From Protea cynaroides (Eukaryota; Streptophyta; Magnoliopsida; Proteales; Proteaceae), in assembly GCA_028583415.1 (NCBI GenBank), contig CM053274.1, positions 95,574,549 to 95,638,548 on the forward strand: DNA of 64,000 bases, read 5' to 3'. Below the pieces are notes generated by a model. It ran no database searches. It was not told the DNA's origin and saw only the letters and a list, made by a program, of their open reading frames with translations. This document shows positions 35,297 to 48,863 of the stretch, one piece after another. Position numbers and translations under genes: made by a program. Positions within the stretch are counted from its first letter, which is position 1. Every line of letters starts with the position of its first letter.

Positions 35297-35480
35297 CTCG
35301 GAGACAGCAATTGTGGTTGGAGAACGAAGAAGAAACACCATAAATTTTGGACTTGCGGAGATCTTGAATGCGCGAGAGAAAGATAGATTGAGAATTCAGA
35401 GCCACCGAAGCAAAAGCCCTAAAAATCACGAGAGAGAGCGACACACAGAGTCCTCGAACCAAACTGCCTGTGCTCACGTC
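35297..35480 (-). other. SPOC-gene first (5' leader) exon
   Basis: Minus strand shows a typical plant leader (GGGCTTTTGCTTCGG..., CT-rich) ending CGAG at 35297, followed by the donor GTATGT. Joined to the acceptor at 24291, this makes a first intron of 11,006 bp. The upstream limit is a guess. An ATG at 35477, if transcribed, would open a 76-codon upstream frame that closes shortly after the splice. Confidence 0.6.
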
Positions 35481-38189
35481 TTCCGTGGAGATGAGCTGAA
35501 TCTTACTGAAAAAAAGGGCGGAAGTAGGGCAAGGATCGGCTTACATGTTTTCTCAATTTCCGTTTTACCCTTTTTACGATAAGGTCATGTTTGGACGTCA
35601 ATAAATAAATAAATAAACAAGACAAGACAATAATAATGGGACTCTAACAATTATTAGAGTTTGCAAGGGAGGAGTGAAAGATGGAAAAAAATATGTCTTT
35701 CTTTTTCTATTTTTTTTGAAAAAAAATGTGTCTTGAAGAATGTGAGTTTTACCAAAACAAAAACCAAAAGAAAAAAAAATTACAATGTGAGATGAGAGAA
35801 TCAAATCCATAATTTCTTGAGTACTTTTACTCAATTGGTATGTAGGAATGTAAACCAACATTAGAATATTTGAATCCAATTTACATTTGTATTTGAATTC
35901 GACTAGTCTAAAACATGATATATCCGATCTGAATATAAATCAAATTATTAATAAAAATAATAATAACTAAGGATCTAGAGGGTTCTTGAAGATTTGATGT
36001 TATAGAGATTGAGAAAAAAAATAATCACGAGACTACAACAACATAGAGACATTGATCGAGAATTAATGATATTCATCAGGGAAGAAAGGTTCAGGGTATA
36101 CAAGTCAATGATGTAACGGATTGTCGAAAATCTAAATTTAATTCGCACTGAATTTGTTTAAGGGTATCTGAATCCAATTTACATCTGAATTCATATCTGA
36201 TCGATTCACATTTGTAGGAGCAAAACACAAACCAACTACATTAAGTAATTGTATTCCGCCCTCAACTATCTCCTTTTATTTTATTTTCTTCTTGACTTAA
36301 CATCCAAAAGTAGCCTAAGTGTCAAATTTGAAAATGCAATTACTAAATTACCCTTTGTTAGGAATTTAGAACTACCGAGCCATAATACCTCGATTTGTGC
36401 TGTTGTAGACTCACTTAAAAAGACTTTCTCAAGTCTAATCATCTCTCAAGTTGTATTTGTATGCACGTATGTATACTAGACTGACTCTAACAGTTGGATC
36501 ACAACTTGAGGGGCAATTGGATTTGAGAGGAGCCAGATCCCATTTTGAGTCTTCGAGAATCTGATATCATATAGAATTCGATCTTCAACAGGCATGCCCA
36601 ATACGTCACCATATACCAAGTGCTTATATATTTACTAAATTAACCTCCTTAGTACCTTACCCCAAAGGTTGTAGTCATCGAACCCATCCAAGTCCCAACT
36701 CCCTGCAACAACAAAAAAAAAAACTTTTTTGGATGTAAAGAAAAGAAAAACAATATAAAATAAAAGTAATGCTGACTCATAGATTAATTTATCTAAATGA
36801 TTCAAATATTTGCAATATGGTAATTGATTGTAGGGTGGCCATTAAGGATAACTCTTGGCCTGCACAAAAATATTTGCCATGCGAAAAGGATAGGATGGGG
36901 CTAAAATTTTATAGATGAGGAAACATCAAGGTTCTTTTCTCATGCGTCAAGTTTTAACCAAAATAGAGCAGATTAAAATGCAAAATAAAATATTAAAAAA
37001 ATATAAAATGAGGAAGATGTACATGCCAATAGTCGAGAGGGTATATGATTTTTTTTAATGCAAATCATATTACAGGGTAAATTCATTTGTCCTCTTAGGG
37101 GGGGGATTTAAGTACAATAACTAAGATATCATTTCCTTAGGGTATAACTTATAAGGAATCCCAAAAACCAAACACTGGGAATGATAAGGACCACCTAGCA
37201 ATTCCATGAGGTAGAACATTATAAGTATGAACATAACGAAAATGACAAGTAGAGAAAGAAGATTGAAGGCACTGAATATCAGGGACCTCAGGAATTTAAT
37301 TTTAAATTTGTGGACTTACTAGTCTACAAAACCTTTTGCCAAACTATTTTTATAGTATTTTATTCTTCTTCATTTCCTTTTTTAACTATGATGACTAGGA
37401 ATTATAATTAGGCATGATTGAACATACTTAGTTTTCTTTGCAAGACATGGTCTAAATTTTTTTATTGAAATTTATGTTTCAAAATTTAATTACATTCTAA
37501 CAAAATAAATTTTGTTATTTACAATGTGATTTTAATTTAAGAGAACTCGTCGTGAGATATTTTCCACTGAAACAAACTCAGTCAGCTACACAATGGGTAT
37601 CATGTTCCACAGTGAGAGGATGGAAAGTTCATCCTCCCCCTGGTCATGGTATATGTTTCATCCAAGGTTTTCATATAATATAAGATATCACATTGTGTGG
37701 ATGAATCACATTACTTGTATCTACTTCTTTCTTTACATGACTTGGACGTTCATGAAATCATGGGCTTGGTATGAGAGAGAGATAGAGAGAGAGAGAGCAT
37801 CAAACTGGGATGACAATTGTGAAATCCTGATATGAGTGGACAAAAGTGAAATAGGTTCGACAATAGTCCATCTTAAGCCATTGAAACAGTCATTCTATGA
37901 AACGGGAGAAAGACTGCATACATATATCCCTCTTCAAATCTCGTAATAGTGGAAGCCTTCTGCACTGGATACGCCATTTTTAATAGTCCACCCTAAGCCA
38001 CTGAAAAAGTTTGCTAAGCTCATTTGGAATGGTCTCACACAAACAACAGTGTAATATATTAAGAACATAATTCCAAGAACCCCATGGACTTATAGTTTCA
38101 AATTTTTCAATGGCGAACATCAGTGTAGCCACAGTGAAAAGAAAACATCTTAATTCACTAGTTTCGATGGTTGGATGGACAAATCGTTC
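35481..38189. other. Intergenic, includes SPOC-gene promoter side
   Basis: AT-rich, with GTTTGGACGT-type words at 35588 and ATCCAAAAGTAGCC at 36301 that may be ends of an old Tourist-like insertion, and a short GA run near 37775-37797. No gene or clear core promoter element could be supported. Confidence 0.45.
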
Positions 38190-38630
38190 ATTAAACTGTT
38201 CGGTTTTGATTTACAATATGACGCCATTTGCATAAACGATTCAGTTTGCTTTTAAACCGTTTAACCAATGGTGCCGACCCGATTAACACCGTTAACTTAA
38301 TATTTTTTAAAACCGATTATCTTATACCTATTTAGGCATTTACCATTTCCCCAGGGCTAAGAAAGTAAGATGCCCAAAGCTTTGGCATTTTAGCATAAAA
38401 CTGTTTAAACAGTAGGTCTGAGAATCATTTAAACCGCAAGTAAAACAGTTTAAACCGTTAGTACAAGAAGCGTCTAAAAACCATTAAACCGAAAGCATTA
38501 ACTAACTGATTTTGGTAAGGATTTTCAAACCGTTTATTAAACTGTTCGATTTCGATTTACTCATTCATGCACCAAATCAAAATGAAACCAAACCGTGAAC
38601 CCAAAACGATACCATTTAACACCCTTAGCT
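38190..38630. mobile_element. Probable degenerate hAT-type MITE
   Basis: Repeats of the AAACCGTTTAAAC / CGATTTCGATTTAC kind, with GTTCGGTTTTGATTTAC near the left and AAACTGTTCGATTTCGATTT near the right. It closes with CCATTTAACACCCTTAG, the complement of the GGGTGTTAAATGG terminus seen in plant hAT MITEs. The left end is not clear. Confidence 0.45.
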
Positions 38631-38640
38631 ACAAGTCTGA

Positions 38641-39133
38641 TTCAGAGGAATTGGCGGATTAAGCTGATCATCTGCTGAAGAAGCATAAAATATCAGTCGT
38701 AATAATTGATTTGGAAACCATGGAGGGACATCGCCTGAGACGGTCCATGAGGATATCCTCAGCTCTGTTGGGAACCGAGAAAAGTGAAGTAAGGACAACT
38801 CGTTACCATTTGCAGCACAAGGAGCAGAAGAGAATGGCCCTCAAGGAGCAGAAAACCCCGGCTTCAAGTATTGGTTTGGCAACGTTGGAGGAAGGATGCT
38901 GGAGACGTTCTCCAAAGGACACCTTCAGCTTCGGCATGGATAGCAAACAGTGCCCATGAAATTGAGATGATTGCCTACGGAAAAACCTTTAGAAGACTGA
39001 AGCCCATCAAGCTAACTCAATCCCAACTTGCCGAGTGGAACGACACAGATCATTTTGTGCTGGAAATGAAATCGTCAGTAACGACCAATGTATTCCCCGC
39101 TAAAGCCTATTGCTGCAATGAATGGAAATAAAT
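38641..39133 (+). other. Coding-like segment of unknown origin
   Basis: GC-richer than its surroundings, with protein-like stretches in different plus-strand frames: DHLLKKHKISVVIIDLE near 38665-38710, PETVHEDILSSVGNREK near 38735-38780, NPGFKYWFGNVGGRMLETFS near 38855-38915, and then the long frame 38871-39131 with LTQSQLAEWNDTDHFVLEMK. The frame changes imply a broken copy or several small exons. I do not recognise the family. It lies about 0.3 kb beyond the stop of the RING gene, on the opposite strand. Confidence 0.4.
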
Positions 39134-39443
39134 TGCTTTGCTAATGGAAGCTCAAACAATCAGAATCTGGAGCCGCTATAGGTAGGGTTTAAGAGAAGTA
39201 ATATCTTGTTGCACCCTCTCAAATGGGTGGTGAAATTGATAAAATAACCACCCTGCCCCCTCCTTTCGGTCCCAAAGGCTATTTAATACATTCATTGATT
39301 TCATCCTCTCAAAAGTAACACATGCAATGGAATGGAATTGGCATTAGATGAACTCAGTGTAATCCTCTTTTTATCTATATATAAACAACTCAAGCTAGCA
39401 ATACAAGTCAATATATAATTTGTATATGAGGGAGCCAGCCCGA

Positions 39444-42400
39444 TTAAAAAGACATGTTCCGATATGCACGCACCCCAGATGACTCATTGCCCACCCTTCT
39501 CTCACCCAAGCGTCGATTCGAGTTTGCCACAGAAGGTGAGGCCCCACCATTCTCACTCACCTCACTCTTGCAGAGAGGACACAATGCATTGATCTTCAGC
39601 CATTTATCCACGCATTCCATGTGGAAAAAATGGGAACATGGCAGCTCCCTCAGCTCATCATTGTCAGCATATTTTGCCAAGCAGATGCAGCAGACCTGCA
39701 GCGGTTTAAATGCATTATTAATCAAGAAAATTTGGCTTCAGTAAGTCATTTAACCCCCCAATTCAATGCAACAGTGAACACAAGAGCAGGTGCCAAGCAC
39801 AAACCAAACATGTGAATTAACAGCCAGAAGTAACATAATGTACTGATTGTGCGAGCAGATCAGTAGCCATCTTTGTACGACTCAACTAAACCTCATCCTA
39901 CATGACCTGCTGGATCATGAGGAACATTACCAGAGTAAAATGAGCATGGTAAACAACTCCAACAAGAAAAATACAGTTGGAAGTTCCTATATATCTTTCT
40001 AGATGATAAATCAGTCAAAGCCAGATTTTGAAATAGAAGAAGCTGGAAGAATCACATCACCTACAACTGCAACAAATTTGTAGGTGGGTATAGTAAACAA
40101 CACTAATCTCTTTACATCCCATGGAAAGGTAAAAAGGGAAGAGAAGGGGAGGGGGGGGAAATGACACCACGAACAACGCATCCTATTGAGATCCAATACC
40201 ATATTACTAAATACAAAGTGGACAAAAAGCAAGCAATCATTGACTCTATATGAACCACTTCACAAACACCAACATAATGTCGAACTATGAATAGTGACAC
40301 TACGATTATTGACTCTTGCCTCATCCGAAGGTCGAGGGGCAAATTTCGGAAAAGAGCATCCTGTCTCCATTTAAAGGTGTTTCATCAATTGGAAGAATGG
40401 AGATCAACAGGCAAATATGCCAGATCCGACATGGAAAGGTGAAAACCCATGGCACATTTAGTACATTTAACATCACAATTCCCTGGTTAAGCACAAATGC
40501 ACCTCTAGAAGAAAGAAAACTTACCGCATCTTCGCCTGAAATCATACGCTCCTTATTTGTTCCAGCAGCCAAGATCCCGCCACCATCGCTCACTCCTTCT
40601 GAATTGATTTCCCGATCATTGCTATTTCCATTTTTTTTCGACTTGAACTTGTAAGTTGGAAGAGAATTAATGGATTCTGAAGAGGCTCCTCTTGTTTGAG
40701 TCAGATCCTCTCGGAAGCCCAAAATGGAAATTATGCAAGGCAAACAGCAGCAGATTGTTGCACATAGAATGAAAGGCATGGCATACCCAATACAGCTAAA
40801 TGTAAGAAACACTATACATAACCTGCAAGAGGGCCAGGAGCTGGGTTAATTTTGGTGACTACTTTTAAATAGGGCTGCAAAGGAGATTATGTGTTTGAGG
40901 CCATTTGACCATTACCTGTACAAAATAGGAGCCTCAGCAGAAGAGGAGTGCCCTCCAAAGATCCACACATTGCCAACTACAAACCACACTGCAAAGAAGC
41001 AATCTAAGGCCATCTTGAAGTGATCCACTAGCGCATTAAGTCTACCGGGTGCAAACCATCTTCCACAATAAATCACACCATCAATAAATAAAGGTGTAGT
41101 AGTTTAGGTTTGCAAACATCCAGATGTCCAAACAGTTAAAAACAAAGAAATAAAAGAAATCACAGGAGAAATAGAGTAAGATAAAGTATGACATTAGGAA
41201 GAAAGAATATAGAAATTATAGTGTTTTGTACGTTGAAGAAAATAAATAAGCAAAAAAAGAAAAAAAAAATTTATATTAAAGAAAATAAATAAGCAAAAAG
41301 CTAAATCCAGACCTGAGGCCTGGTAACCAAAACTGAAAAATGCTTTACAGGATACTCAATCAGCTTAATATTAGAAATAGAAGAACATACAAAGAGACAT
41401 CTCTTGTTGCTCAAAGCTAACATTATAAGTCAATATGAGGGAAGTGAGATGCCAATATTAAGGTCATTTTGAGTGGAGAACAATGGCTGAAAGGCTGTTT
41501 TCTCTATAGTTGCACCCGATTTGAACTTTCCACAGGAGTATCACAATCCCCTATCTGACTGAGAACACCAATGACCTAATGACCGGAAATATTTCTGCCA
41601 AATTTGAACTTCCCCCAGGAGAATGACGATCTTCAGTAGTAAAGCAGATGTGAGGTTCATCCACATGAATTATAATCCTTAAGTTGATGGCTACTAGTGA
41701 CTAGAAATATCTTCCAAATTAATCTCGCCAGAAAAGAATTAAAAAAGAACAACCCCGCATGGAAATCAGAAATCTTATCACAAAATTAGAATTGTTGCTG
41801 GAGAAAAGCCTCGAAAAAGTCATAACTTTTCAGCGATAATGTGCAACAAGCCACTACATATAAAACCCCCTTCTCTTGTGACATGATTAGTTAGTTGACC
41901 TTATTTAAAAATTAATAGGATAAAGATGAGTTGAAGGCAAGGATTTCTGTGCATTTCCATTCTCATTTTGTTTCTTTAACTAACCCTTGGGGGTTGACCG
42001 ATATTGCATTGATTTTTCTTGTTGCTTGTGGTAAGGAACCCCCTTCACAACTCATCACCCCTCCTATTTTCTCAGAACTTTATCTTTGTCTTTCATAATA
42101 ATTCTAGATGGGCTTTCCTTTCTTTGCTTTTCTCCCCTTTTCATGTCAAACCAGCCAATCAGTGCTTAATAACTGGAAAAAATGTGATGTTTTAAAATTA
42201 AGAGGACGTATCACATATTAATAGCAATGAATACCATAAATATGTAATAAAGTGTATGAAATAAGAATTAAACACTGTCAGAAAGGGACCAGACCATTAG
42301 TGTAACATAGTAAAAGAAAAAAGGAACTGACGAACAATGATCTGTTTCAATGGCTATATTCCCACCATAAAAAAGATACTTCCAACGAAATAACAAAGTC

Positions 42401-44430
42401 AAGATCCCCAAATAAAAAACTCCCAAAAGTTGTCAATGCACCTAGCAACTTGACTCATATTTTCAAGAATGCCTAGGGTAACCAACTTGCTGGTAGTGCC
42501 CAAGGAGTGCATGAGTTGGTCTTAGTCATAGTCATTCCGTGCCTCCCCATAAGACTAGGCTAGGTGCTAGGTAAAGCTTCCAATACACTACCATAGATGT
42601 ACCACATGCTCCAAAAAGATGCATAAAAGAATTTGGAATAGAAACTTGTGGAAGTCTCTTTTTTTCTTAGGCAGAGAGAAAGACATCTATTTAAAACTTA
42701 AAATAATATCTAATAACTGAGATTTTGTATTTCCCACAATCATGAGCCATTAGAATGATGACTGTAACCTTATTGTAAGCATCTAGATAGAAACTTGTTA
42801 ATATGTTAGTTACTTCTAGGGGATCAACAAAACTGACAAGGAGAATTTTAAGGCATTCTCTAGTCTGACTGGTGATGTATGTACTTATAAGGAAGATGTA
42901 GGGGTCATAGTGATGAGTTGAATCTTCATAGTGTTTAGAACACTAATGGCTAATTAATGTCTGAATTATCTTTGATTGCAGTGGATAAATCGCGCAAGTG
43001 ACACAAATCGCTATCTTCAGAATCCTAGTCACCACAGCCAAGTTGAGTTCACCTAAAGTGTAGGACCTGGAGTTATTCTCATTGGTTCTGTGGAAGCTTT
43101 TCCAACTATAATACTATAATAAAATATGAAAGTTGAAACACTCTGAACACGTAACAGGTCATAAGGCACAAGCTGTGCAATTTAAATGCTTAATGATTTG
43201 ATTGAGACTACACAGTTCGTCTCTGAAGTTGTAACACATATTTTTGCATTCAGCATAATATTATAACTAATAATCCCATGATCAGAAAGGTTTGGACCAT
43301 TTGGTGGACCTAAACCAACATTGTCAAAGGTGTTCAATTTTGAACTGTCAAAGGCAACATGGTATGGCATTCCGTATGTTCATACCAAATCAACAAATAA
43401 CAGCAAAAAGATTGGAGTAATGTAACCATTGCACACTGATGAGAAAATGCCAGCATGCTCGTCGTTTATGTGAGTCACATCCTAGACCTGGGAACCTGCC
43501 TTCATCTCTAGGTACTCTTAACAACTAACCATTGATAATCTTACTACCAGAGAGAGCAATAATACTTCTATATAAAATTTGTGAATGAATTTCATTTGAC
43601 TTCTTTGCACATGACACTCAACGTTATAACAGGATAACCATGCATCTTTCAAACAAGACAGGAATGGATCCACATTAGAACCAGATGTCATAATGGCAAC
43701 AGCAATAACTTCCACTTGCACAAACAAAACAAACAGGACAAGGAGAAGAGACCTTGTATCTTTCAAAGTAGTACCTTGCATTTGGGGTGGCTATTACTGA
43801 GGTGCGTCGATCTCCACCTTCCGAGCCATGAGTAACTGAGATGGCAGTGTAGGAAGTAGGTTCCGAAGGGGCAGTACTCCGAGAAGAGCCCTGGCGTGAG
43901 TGAGCTAAATCTTGTTCACTGCCCTGGTTGTTGCGGTGACGGTAACGCCAATAAAGAAGAGGCAAGGTTGCAACACAACCAGCTGCATAACCCACAACCC
44001 ACTCGAATAGTGGAGCTTGTGGTTTCTCATCTCTTGATAAATATAAAACAACAATTGATGCAATAATCTGGCTCATGGTCATCACTAGCTCAATGGAAAT
44101 CCACAAACCAGAATTCAAAGGGCTCCTATGGCGACGGCCATACCCATCACCCCTTCTAATGAACGAGTTCCTGGAATTCGATCCACTTGAGGAAGGCAAT
44201 GAAGCTTGAGAAGAGGGTGCACGTGTGCTACCTGGAGGTCTATCTTCATGATGCAGCACATCAAGAGAAGGCAAAGGATCACTGTCGGATGAGCTGGATG
44301 AGGAAGCATCACCGCCCTTTCCAATATCTATAACATGATCTCTGTCATTATGGTTTTCAGGACGCTCCATTAGCAACGGGAATTGGTCAGTCCGGCCTTC
44401 ACGATGTGGTTCCAGCGAGGGAACGGCCAT
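39444..44430 (-). CDS. RING-H2 E3 ubiquitin ligase, multi-pass membrane (At4g11680/At1g12760 type)
   Basis: Four coding exons, 44430-43775, 41041-40916, 40822-40525 and 39695-39444, join in phase into 443 codons plus stop. Donors are GTACTA, GTAATG and GTAAGT; acceptors are GGTAG, TTGCAG and CTGCAG. Residues 1-105 are Ser-rich and probably cytosolic. Hydrophobic segments lie at about 109-132, 142-162, 229-250 and 262-297. The C-terminal RING-H2 is C362-x2-C365, C380-x-H382, H385-x2-C388 and C399-x2-C402, complete, with W392 at the E2-contact position. Family members are membrane-bound E3 ligases that pass ubiquitin from an E2 to substrate; the substrate here is unknown. An acceptor (TGGACTTAG) directly abuts the ATG, so a 5'-UTR intron is present. 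The protein looks full length and functional. Confidence 0.94.
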
Positions 44431-45990
44431 CTAAGTCCAGCACAAAAATTAGAATTAAACAAAGCATAGAACGTTAGTTATAGATTTCAGTCTTTCTAAA
44501 GCTCTTCCAGACTGCTCTACTCAAACAAATTTCAAATTTGTGATATAAGGTCATGGTCTTGTACTGAACAACCTGCATTTCAGCCAAAAATATCTGCAGG
44601 AGTAAACATTTTTTCCCTTTTAGATACAAGGTTCAACAAGATCATACTTTTCCTTTTCCATCAAGAAATAACATTCTGAAAGGAGACACAACCCTACAGA
44701 TCAGGATATTCTTGGACATAGAAAAACGCTTGAAAGGAACAGAAAATAGGGCCAATACTCCCAGAAAAAATCTCTTACAAAACCATTTGATACTACAGTA
44801 GACAGTAACTTTTATAATAAGGCTACACTATGTGGTCACTTGGAACAAAATAGTTTCAATGATACTACCACAGCATCTGGGTGCAAATCTACTTCACCAA
44901 AAAAGACTGCTTTCTATTCATCACTATAATATGATAAATGGTAAACAATACCATTTGACTCAATTCTGAGGTGATTTATTTTAATGCATTTTAATGATCA
45001 TCTTACGCATACAGATGCTCTGGGAATTCAAATTGAATGATTCCATTCAGGTGGAAACCACACCACAAATAAGTAAAGAAAAGCAGAACCTGAATCTAAA
45101 ATAGATTATTATTCAATCAGTTCTTCATCACAGTAAACAAGTTAGTTAATTTCTTAGAGCTGCAAATACCAACCGAAGGAAAAGAATTACAGCTTGAAAA
45201 GAGGTAAAAGAAACTACAGAATACCAAAGACAAACAAATTCAATCAGAAAGCAAAAGTGGATATTAGATCCAAGGGGCAGTGACCAATCCAGAGAACCAA
45301 CAACTTATGTTAGAAAGACGAAGCAAGAGAGGCCATACTCCGAGAGAAGGGGGAACATAAATTGATCAAGAACATCTCAAAATCAACAAAATCCAGACCT
45401 TCCAACGTGAACATATAACATTAATAAAGACAAATCTCCATTCACGCCCAACCCACAAACAGAATCAGAGGCCAGAAAACCCAACCAAATGAAACTCGGA
45501 CCTAATTCAAGCTTGGGAACCAAAACCCATAATCCAGTTTCCGCTCTTTCTTCCAAACAAAAGATCCAAAAGAAAACCCTTAAAATCGCAAGGCTTGACT
45601 GACGTAAAGAGCTTGAAGAGTTAATCGATCAAACACTCAAGACAACCAACCGATTCGAACACTAAATTCAACCAAACATTCGACGATGCAAGATATAAAC
45701 ACAGCCCAATTGATGGCAAAACCAGAAAAGAAAACCCTAACATGAAAACGAGGGTTTAGAATCCGATTGTTCAGGGATAAATATACAAATGAAATGCAAA
45801 TAAGAAAAGAAAAATAAAAAATAAATTAAAATGAGAAAACGTAGTAATTGTCACGAACCAGTCGCCATTAAAGGGAGAGTAGAGAGGATAATCGGATAGG
45901 CCCTTAAGTCTCACACTTTTTTCTGTTTCGCCCTTTTTTCTAGCTCTCGTTTCTTCATAAATAGCGCCAGCAACCATCCTCCATTGCTTC
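44431..45990 (-). promoter_or_regulatory. 5' UTR intron, leader and proximal promoter of the RING gene
   Basis: The acceptor at 44431-44432 ends an intron immediately before the start codon. Upstream, at about 45700-45980 on the minus strand, GC-rich leader-like sequence contains AGGGTTTTC-type words. Exact donor and transcription start were not determined. No other gene is seen in this stretch. Confidence 0.5.
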
Positions 45991-48134
45991 ACCTTCACTG
46001 GGTAGTCTTAAGAAATGGGGTGTATCATGTATGTGTGTGAGAGAGATTTTAATTTGTTTTGTCTTCCATTTTCTATTTTAAACATTTAATTTGAGATAAA
46101 TAATACAGTACATCCTGTGATATCATTTTATATTATAAAGAAACGTATACCGTTAGATCTATAACATTTCCTAATGTCCCCGAAACCACAATGTATAAGG
46201 ATAGTTTAGGTATTTCAAGAGAAGAGTTTGTTAGATCTTGTAGTAACTGACGGTTCAGATTCTTCTTGACATGGTTAATTGTCACCTATAAAGATGGATC
46301 ACTTCATTGTAATTTGCAACTGGAGAGAGGGGTTGAGGATCTACATCCACACCCAAGCCCCAGGTGTCATCCATTCAGTGGGGATGCCCTTTTCCTCCCT
46401 AAACTGTTGGAGGAGAAGATTTGGATGAGAGGGGTTGGTGGGTTAGAACTTTTGAATATCACCCTCAAACAAAATGCTTTGATCAAAGTGTGGCTAAGGG
46501 ATTCGACAATAGGAGACGATTTTTTTATGATCAATATGGAGTAGTAGTAGTTATTATGACACAATAAACTTAGTAATGGGTGGAAAAAAAATGATATATA
46601 ACACCGGGAAAGTGATGTGAATCCCATCCTTCTGAACCTCGAAAATTTAACCTCATTAAGGGACAGTTTTCTTTCACCTTTGATGAAGTGAACTTTAATT
46701 CACCATTTTTGGTGGTTGGAAGAGATTTTGGGAATAATGAGACTAAGGTTCTAAATCCAGGTATCGTACATGGTATCGGTCTTGTTTAAAATTGATACGA
46801 TATGGATTGGATCAGTGTGGATCCAATAGAAAACTGACACGTGGCTAATATCGTATATAGTAATATTGAAATAAGATGGATCGGGGATAGGGGATCGGTT
46901 AGGTCCAAAACTGATCAAATCTTCCAATCTTGTTAACCCAATACCAAATACTTGAACCATGAATAAGACTGATACTTCAGACATTGAACATACAAGCTTT
47001 GTTCAGTTTAACTTTCAAAGGAATGGAAAGTTTTCACGTTTAAAACGAAAACTTTTATAATCATCACTGTCATGAGTGTATATTCTTTTTTAAAAAAAAT
47101 CATATTTACTAATGTTATTTTTAGATGTTATTTTTATTTTATTTTTAAACGCGAGGGATACGAATGTAAAGTGAAAGTTAATAACTAAATAAAGAATGAT
47201 TTTGAGTTGGTTACTTAGTCATATGATATGCATTGTGTTCTAATAATTACAATTTTTTTTTAATTTGAAATTTTCATTTCCCTTCTCTTTAATGTTCCTC
47301 ACAACATCAGATTCACAAGGTGAGTGATTTACACATCGTAACAATGGGTTTCTCCTCACCTTAAGTGGAGAAAAATTTTCTCTAATTTTAGAAAAAAAAA
47401 AATATTGTGGATAAGATGAAGAGAATCAAAGGATCCTGAGGCGATATATTCTCCCTTTATTGTACGAATTGATTTCATCTTTCTAATCCCATTAAGGAGT
47501 CTCTTGACAAGCCAAAACCATTATTGAATGCCAAGAAGAGAAAATTTCTATTTTTTTTTTTTTTTTGAAATGGATGAGAGAGATAGACACAAAAAATGAT
47601 CATTGTTTCATCAATGCTGATTTTTTATTTTCTTTACTTCACAAAACAAACTATGTTTGGATGCCCAGGAGAGAATAAAAATTTTGAAGTAGAGGAGTGA
47701 GAGAAAGATAAAATGATAATTGTTTCATCACTTATGCTGTTTTTTTCTTTTCTAAATCCAAACATAGCCTAATGGATTATTTATTGAAAAAAAGAAAGAG
47801 TAAATAGGAAAAAGTTTTTCCTCCGGAGTAGGTAAGAAGACGTGAGGAGAAAGAAAAGGACATATTAAGTGACATCTTTCTACATTGCAACTAAAATGTG
47901 CAAAAGCTCTATTTGCCTATCTATTCTTTTTTGCATATAGCATCGCCATTCCTTTAGGTAGCATCCACTAACTCGGAACTTAATTTGAAAACCGTATTTA
48001 GATATAGACATCTTTAGGATACCCCTAATAATTAGACTCATCTACTATTTAAATACAAACTTCCTTCCTCCCAAATTAAACCAACTTCCGTTGTGCTATT
48101 ATTTTTAGGACAAAAGATTTTCTTCGTGATAGGC
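45991..48134. other. Intergenic between the RING gene and the tandem array
   Basis: No coding region supported. 46743-46960 holds a GGTATCGGT/GGATCGGGG-rich degenerate repeat, possibly a MITE, similar in style to 9050-9290 and 63650-63810. Homopolymer runs are frequent. Confidence 0.45.
47540..47772. mobile_element. Two adjoining Tourist-like MITE copies (partial)
   Basis: CTATGTTTGGAT at about 47652 and ATCCAAACATAGCC at about 47757-47770 form an inverted-repeat pair followed by TAA. Both this copy and the segment just to its left carry the internal word (GATCATTGTTTCATCA / GATAATTGTTTCATCA) shared with the MITE at 9612-9754. The left boundary is damaged. Confidence 0.6.
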
Positions 48135-48863
48135 TGCTAAGATGTCTGTCCCTCCCTTAGAAGCGTATTTGCGAGGTTTGCTACGAAGCCTCTATCTCTT
48201 ATTGTAGGCCATTACTAAGACGTCCTTCCCTCAGATGTGTATTAGTGAAACTCGCTACAATGCTTCCATCTCCTATTTTCAGCCACTAATAAGACTCCCT
48301 TCTATCCGTTAGATGTGTATTAGTGAGGCTTGCTACAATGCCTTCTATCCATTAGATGTGTATCAGAGAGGCTCACTACAATGCCTCTGTCTCCTATGGT
48401 AGGCTGCTACTAAGATATCCTTCCCTCATATACATTTTAGTGAGGCTTACTCCAAAGCTTCTATCTCCTATTGTAGACCGCTATTAAGACGTCCTTCCGT
48501 TAGATGCGTAAAAGTGAGGCTTGCTACAATGTCTCTCTCTCCTATTTTCGGCCGCTACTAAGACGCCCTTCCATCCATTGGAAGTGTATTAGTGAAGCAT
48601 GCTACAATGCCTCTATCTCGTATCGTAGGCAACTACTAAGATACCTTCCTTCATATGCGTATTAGTGAGGCTTGTGACAATGCCTCTATCTCCTATTATA
48701 GGCCACTACTAAGACGCCCTTCCCTCCATTAGATGCGTATTGGCAAGGCTTGCTACAATACCTCTATCTCCTATTGTATGCCGCTACTAAGACACCCTTC
48801 CCTTTGTTAGATGTTTATTAGCAAGGGTTGCTACAAAACCTCTATCTCCTATTGTAGGCCGTT
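48135..48863. repeat. Diverged tandem array, unit about 76-80 bp, roughly nine copies
   Basis: Consensus elements, in order within each unit: CTACTAAGACGCCCTTCC, a CATTAGATGCGTATTAGTG block, AGGCTTGCTACAATGCC, then TCTATCTCCTATTGTAGGC. Copies differ by substitutions and small indels; one is shortened around 48330-48350. No frame stays open across the units. It is a minisatellite-like array, not an RNA or protein repeat that I recognise. Confidence 0.9.

Noticed and set aside
35157..35477. 106-codon minus-strand open frame beginning MSTGSLVRGL
   Set aside because: It overlaps the leader exon and runs into intron 1. After splicing it closes quickly, before the main start. At most an upstream open frame, not a separate gene.
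48135..48863. CRISPR-like array
   Set aside because: Units of about 78 bp are repeated throughout with no distinct repeat/spacer structure, in a plant nuclear context with no cas genes.
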